A DNA stretch of 32,628 bases, from contig JAEYYW010000021.1 of the NCBI GenBank assembly GCA_023428265.1, forward strand, positions 1 to 32,628. The letters run 5' to 3'. The notes beneath the pieces are model-generated. The model ran no database searches and was not told the DNA's origin. It saw only the letters and a list, made by a program, of their open reading frames with translations. This DNA comes from Bacillota bacterium (GTDB lineage Bacteria > Bacillota > Clostridia > Christensenellales > UMGS416). The translations under genes and the position numbers were made by a program. Shown in pieces: positions 30,907 through 32,628 of the stretch. Each line of letters opens with the position of its first letter. The first letter of the stretch is position 1.

Positions 30907-32628
30907 TTAGTACTTCCCCCTCTTTGTATACTCCGTATGCAGCAGCTCATGGCTCTTGTGCCCGTTTGGATGCCCCAAATACACCTCATACAGCTTCATC
31001 ACATCAGGGTTCTCGTGGCTCTTGCGCAAGGTCTTGGATTCATCCTCAGTATAGATCGCCCGCATGCGCTTGGCGGCCACATCGGGGTCGTCGCTCCTTG
31101 GCTGGCCGCCGCCGGTGATGCACCCACCGGGGCACCCCATCACCTCAATGAAGAGGTAGGGGCTGGTGCCTGCTTCAATCTCATCCATCAGGATGGACGC
31201 GCCCTTGAGGCCGGAGGTGACCGCCACGGCCACCGTGACGCCGTTGAGGAACGACCACTCCGGCTTGCAGTCTTCAAGCGTGATCGTGGCAGACTTCACC
31301 CGCTCGAAGCCCTGGATGGGCTCGATGTGCAGCCCGTCAAAGGGCAGCTCGCGGCCAGTCACCACCTCATAAACGGTGCGCAGCGCCGCTTCCATCACGC
31401 CGCCGGTGGTACCGAAGATATCGGCAGCACCGGTGGACATACCCAGCGGGCTGTCAAATGCTCCGTCCGGCAGGCTGAGGAAGTCAATGCCGGCGGCCTT
31501 GATCATGCGGGCAAGCTCTCGGGTGGTGAGCACGGCGTCCACGTTTGGCATGCCATCGTTTTGCATCTCGGGCCGCTGGATCTCATACTTCTTGGCCGTG
31601 CAGGGCATGATCGAGACCACGTAAAGGCTCTTGGGGTCAATGCCCTGCTGCTCTGCGAAGAAGGACTTCACCAGCGCGCCCAGCATCGTGTGGGGGCTCT
31701 TGCAGCTGGAGAGGTGGCCCAGCCGGTCACTGTAGTAATGCTCCACATACTTGATCCAACCGGGGCTGCAGCTGGTGATCATGGGCAGCACCGGCTCCGG
31801 CAGATGCTCCGGCAGGCCCAGCTTTGCGATTTGCTCGTCGGTCACCTTGCCGGCTTCCTTGAAGCTTGCCACGATGCGGCCCAGCAGCTCAAAGCCCTCC
31901 TCCAGGATCGTGAGGTCGGCGGTGAAATTGGTGTCAAACACATACCGGAAGCCCAGCTCCCGGAGTGCAGATGCCATCTTGCCGGTCACGCGGCTTCCGG
32001 CGGGCAGGCCGAAGTCCTCGCCCAGCGCCGCGCGGATGGCCGGGGCTGTTTGCACGACCACGGTCTTGGCGGGGTCAGCCAGCGCCTTCCAAACCTCGGC
32101 GGTGCTGTCATGCTCCTTGAGTGCGTTCACCGGGCACACCACGGTGCACTGGCCGCAGTTGGCGCAGGCGGCACTGCCCAGCAGCAGGTGCTCGCCGGGG
32201 CTGATCGTGGTGGCAAAGCCACGGTCCTGGGCGTTCAGCACGCCCACGCCCTGCACCTCGTTGCAAACTGTGACGCAGCGGCGGCACAAAATGCACTTGC
32301 TTGCGTCGCGGGTGATGGAGGGGGAGGAGTCATCGATAAAGTCCTTGGACTTCTCGCCCTCAAAGCGCGATGCGTCCACCTGCATCAGCTCGCCAAGTTC
32401 CTGCAGCTCGCAATGGCGGTTGCGCCCGCAGTTCAGGCAGTCCTTCGGGTGGTCGGATAGGATCAGCTCATAGAGCACTTTGCGGGCCCGGCGCACGCGG
32501 GCGGAGTTGGTGTGGATCACCATGCCGTTTGCCACCTGTGTGACGCAGCTGGCCTGCAGGCCCTTGGCGCCCTCCACCTCCACCACGCAGATGCGGCAGG
32601 AGCCGATCTTGTGCTTGTCCTTCAGGTA
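30907..32628 (-). CDS. hydA: [FeFe] hydrogenase catalytic subunit (5' partial)
   Basis: The frame is open to the window edge, so the N-terminus is missing. From the visible end, SCRICVVEVEG belongs to a [2Fe-2S] ferredoxin domain. Next is a His-ligated [4Fe-4S] motif (HPKDCLNCGRNRHC) and two ferredoxin-type clusters (CILCRRCVTVC and CANCGQCTVVCP). The H-cluster domain has all three signatures: TSCSPGWIKY, MPCTAKKYE and EVMGCPGGCITGGGQP. A short small-subunit-like C-terminus ends SHELLHTEYTKRGKY. It reduces protons or oxidises H2. The domain set matches the NADH/ferredoxin-linked multimeric group, so NuoE/NuoF-like partner genes are expected upstream, outside the window. No defect is visible in the active-site cysteines. 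Confidence 0.96.
   Translation of the reverse strand, partial: YLKDKHKIGSCRICVVEVEGAKGLQASCVTQVANGMVIHTNSARVRRARKVLYELILSDHPKDCLNCGRNRHCELQELGELMQVDASRFEGEKSKDFIDDSSPSITRDASKCILCRRCVTVCNEVQGVGVLNAQDRGFATTISPGEHLLLGSAACANCGQCTVVCPVNALKEHDSTAEVWKALADPAKTVVVQTAPAIRAALGEDFGLPAGSRVTGKMASALRELGFRYVFDTNFTADLTILEEGFELLGRIVASFKEAGKVTDEQIAKLGLPEHLPEPVLPMITSCSPGWIKYVEHYYSDRLGHLSSCKSPHTMLGALVKSFFAEQQGIDPKSLYVVSIMPCTAKKYEIQRPEMQNDGMPNVDAVLTTRELARMIKAAGIDFLSLPDGAFDSPLGMSTGAADIFGTTGGVMEAALRTVYEVVTGRELPFDGLHIEPIQGFERVKSATITLEDCKPEWSFLNGVTVAVAVTSGLKGASILMDEIEAGTSPYLFIEVMGCPGGCITGGGQPRSDDPDVAAKRMRAIYTEDESKTLRKSHENPDVMKLYEVYLGHPNGHKSHELLHTEYTKRGKY

Noticed and set aside
30772..32460. Long open frame antisense to the hydrogenase gene
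   Set aside because: The opposite strand holds all H-cluster and ferredoxin motifs; this frame also starts upstream of, and runs through, the terminator at 30802-30837.

Overview
The window looks like a chromosomal segment of a GC-rich anaerobic member of the Bacillota, most likely class Clostridia. The reasons are strong GGAGG-type ribosome binding sites, GTG and TTG starts, an NADH-linked type [FeFe] hydrogenase, an energy-coupling-factor (ECF) folate transporter subunit, a CtsR-type heat-shock operator, and TipA-like MerR and YgiQ-type radical SAM genes. No tRNA, rRNA, CRISPR array, transposase or phage gene was seen. Most of the window is dense, GC-rich housekeeping sequence. The right-hand part (about 28.2-30.9 kb) is visibly AT-richer, carries orphan genes and is full of short repeats.

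Layout. 1-4.1 kb: two overlapping membrane-anchored von Willebrand factor A (vWA) proteins. 4.2-9.4 kb: a complete 2-oxoacid dehydrogenase operon in the order E2, E3, E1, with E1 alpha and beta fused in one chain; it has its own promoter, a long perfect inverted repeat at the predicted transcription start, and a good terminator. 9.5-12.6 kb: a small orphan gene, then a GNAT acetyltransferase fused to an Rnk-like (GreA/GreB C-terminal) module, a free-standing Rnk paralogue, a YgiD-like extradiol dioxygenase and an SRPBCC protein. 12.6-15.2 kb (minus strand): a type B carboxylesterase and a DUF2927 lipoprotein. 15.3-18.1 kb: a YgiQ-type radical SAM enzyme, facing a TipA-like MerR regulator whose promoter has the 19-bp spacer typical of MerR control. 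18.2-20.8 kb: a TrmH-family RNA methyltransferase and two tandem, diverged ATP-grasp ligases. 20.9-24.5 kb: an NYN-LOTUS protein and sfsA, then folC and folT. 24.5-28.2 kb (minus strand): a CbpA-like J-protein and clpB behind a near-consensus CtsR operator.

28.2-30.9 kb: an AT-rich lipoprotein gene lies between two identical 27-nt G-rich repeats. It is followed by about 800 bp without an intact gene. That stretch holds a possible multi-branched RNA structure, a signal-peptide-only gene remnant that runs into a repeat, and a head-to-head pair of double-hairpin repeats. An AT-rich orphan gene and a strong terminator follow. 30.9 kb to the end: the catalytic subunit of an [FeFe] hydrogenase (minus strand), cut by the window edge.

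The items most worth a second look are the GNAT-Rnk fusion beside its free-standing paralogue, the repeat-rich island with its structured RNA candidate, the inverted repeat in front of the dehydrogenase operon, the paired ATP-grasp ligases with different metal-site residues, and the CtsR and MerR operators. All functional names rest on reading motifs by eye; no database search was possible.
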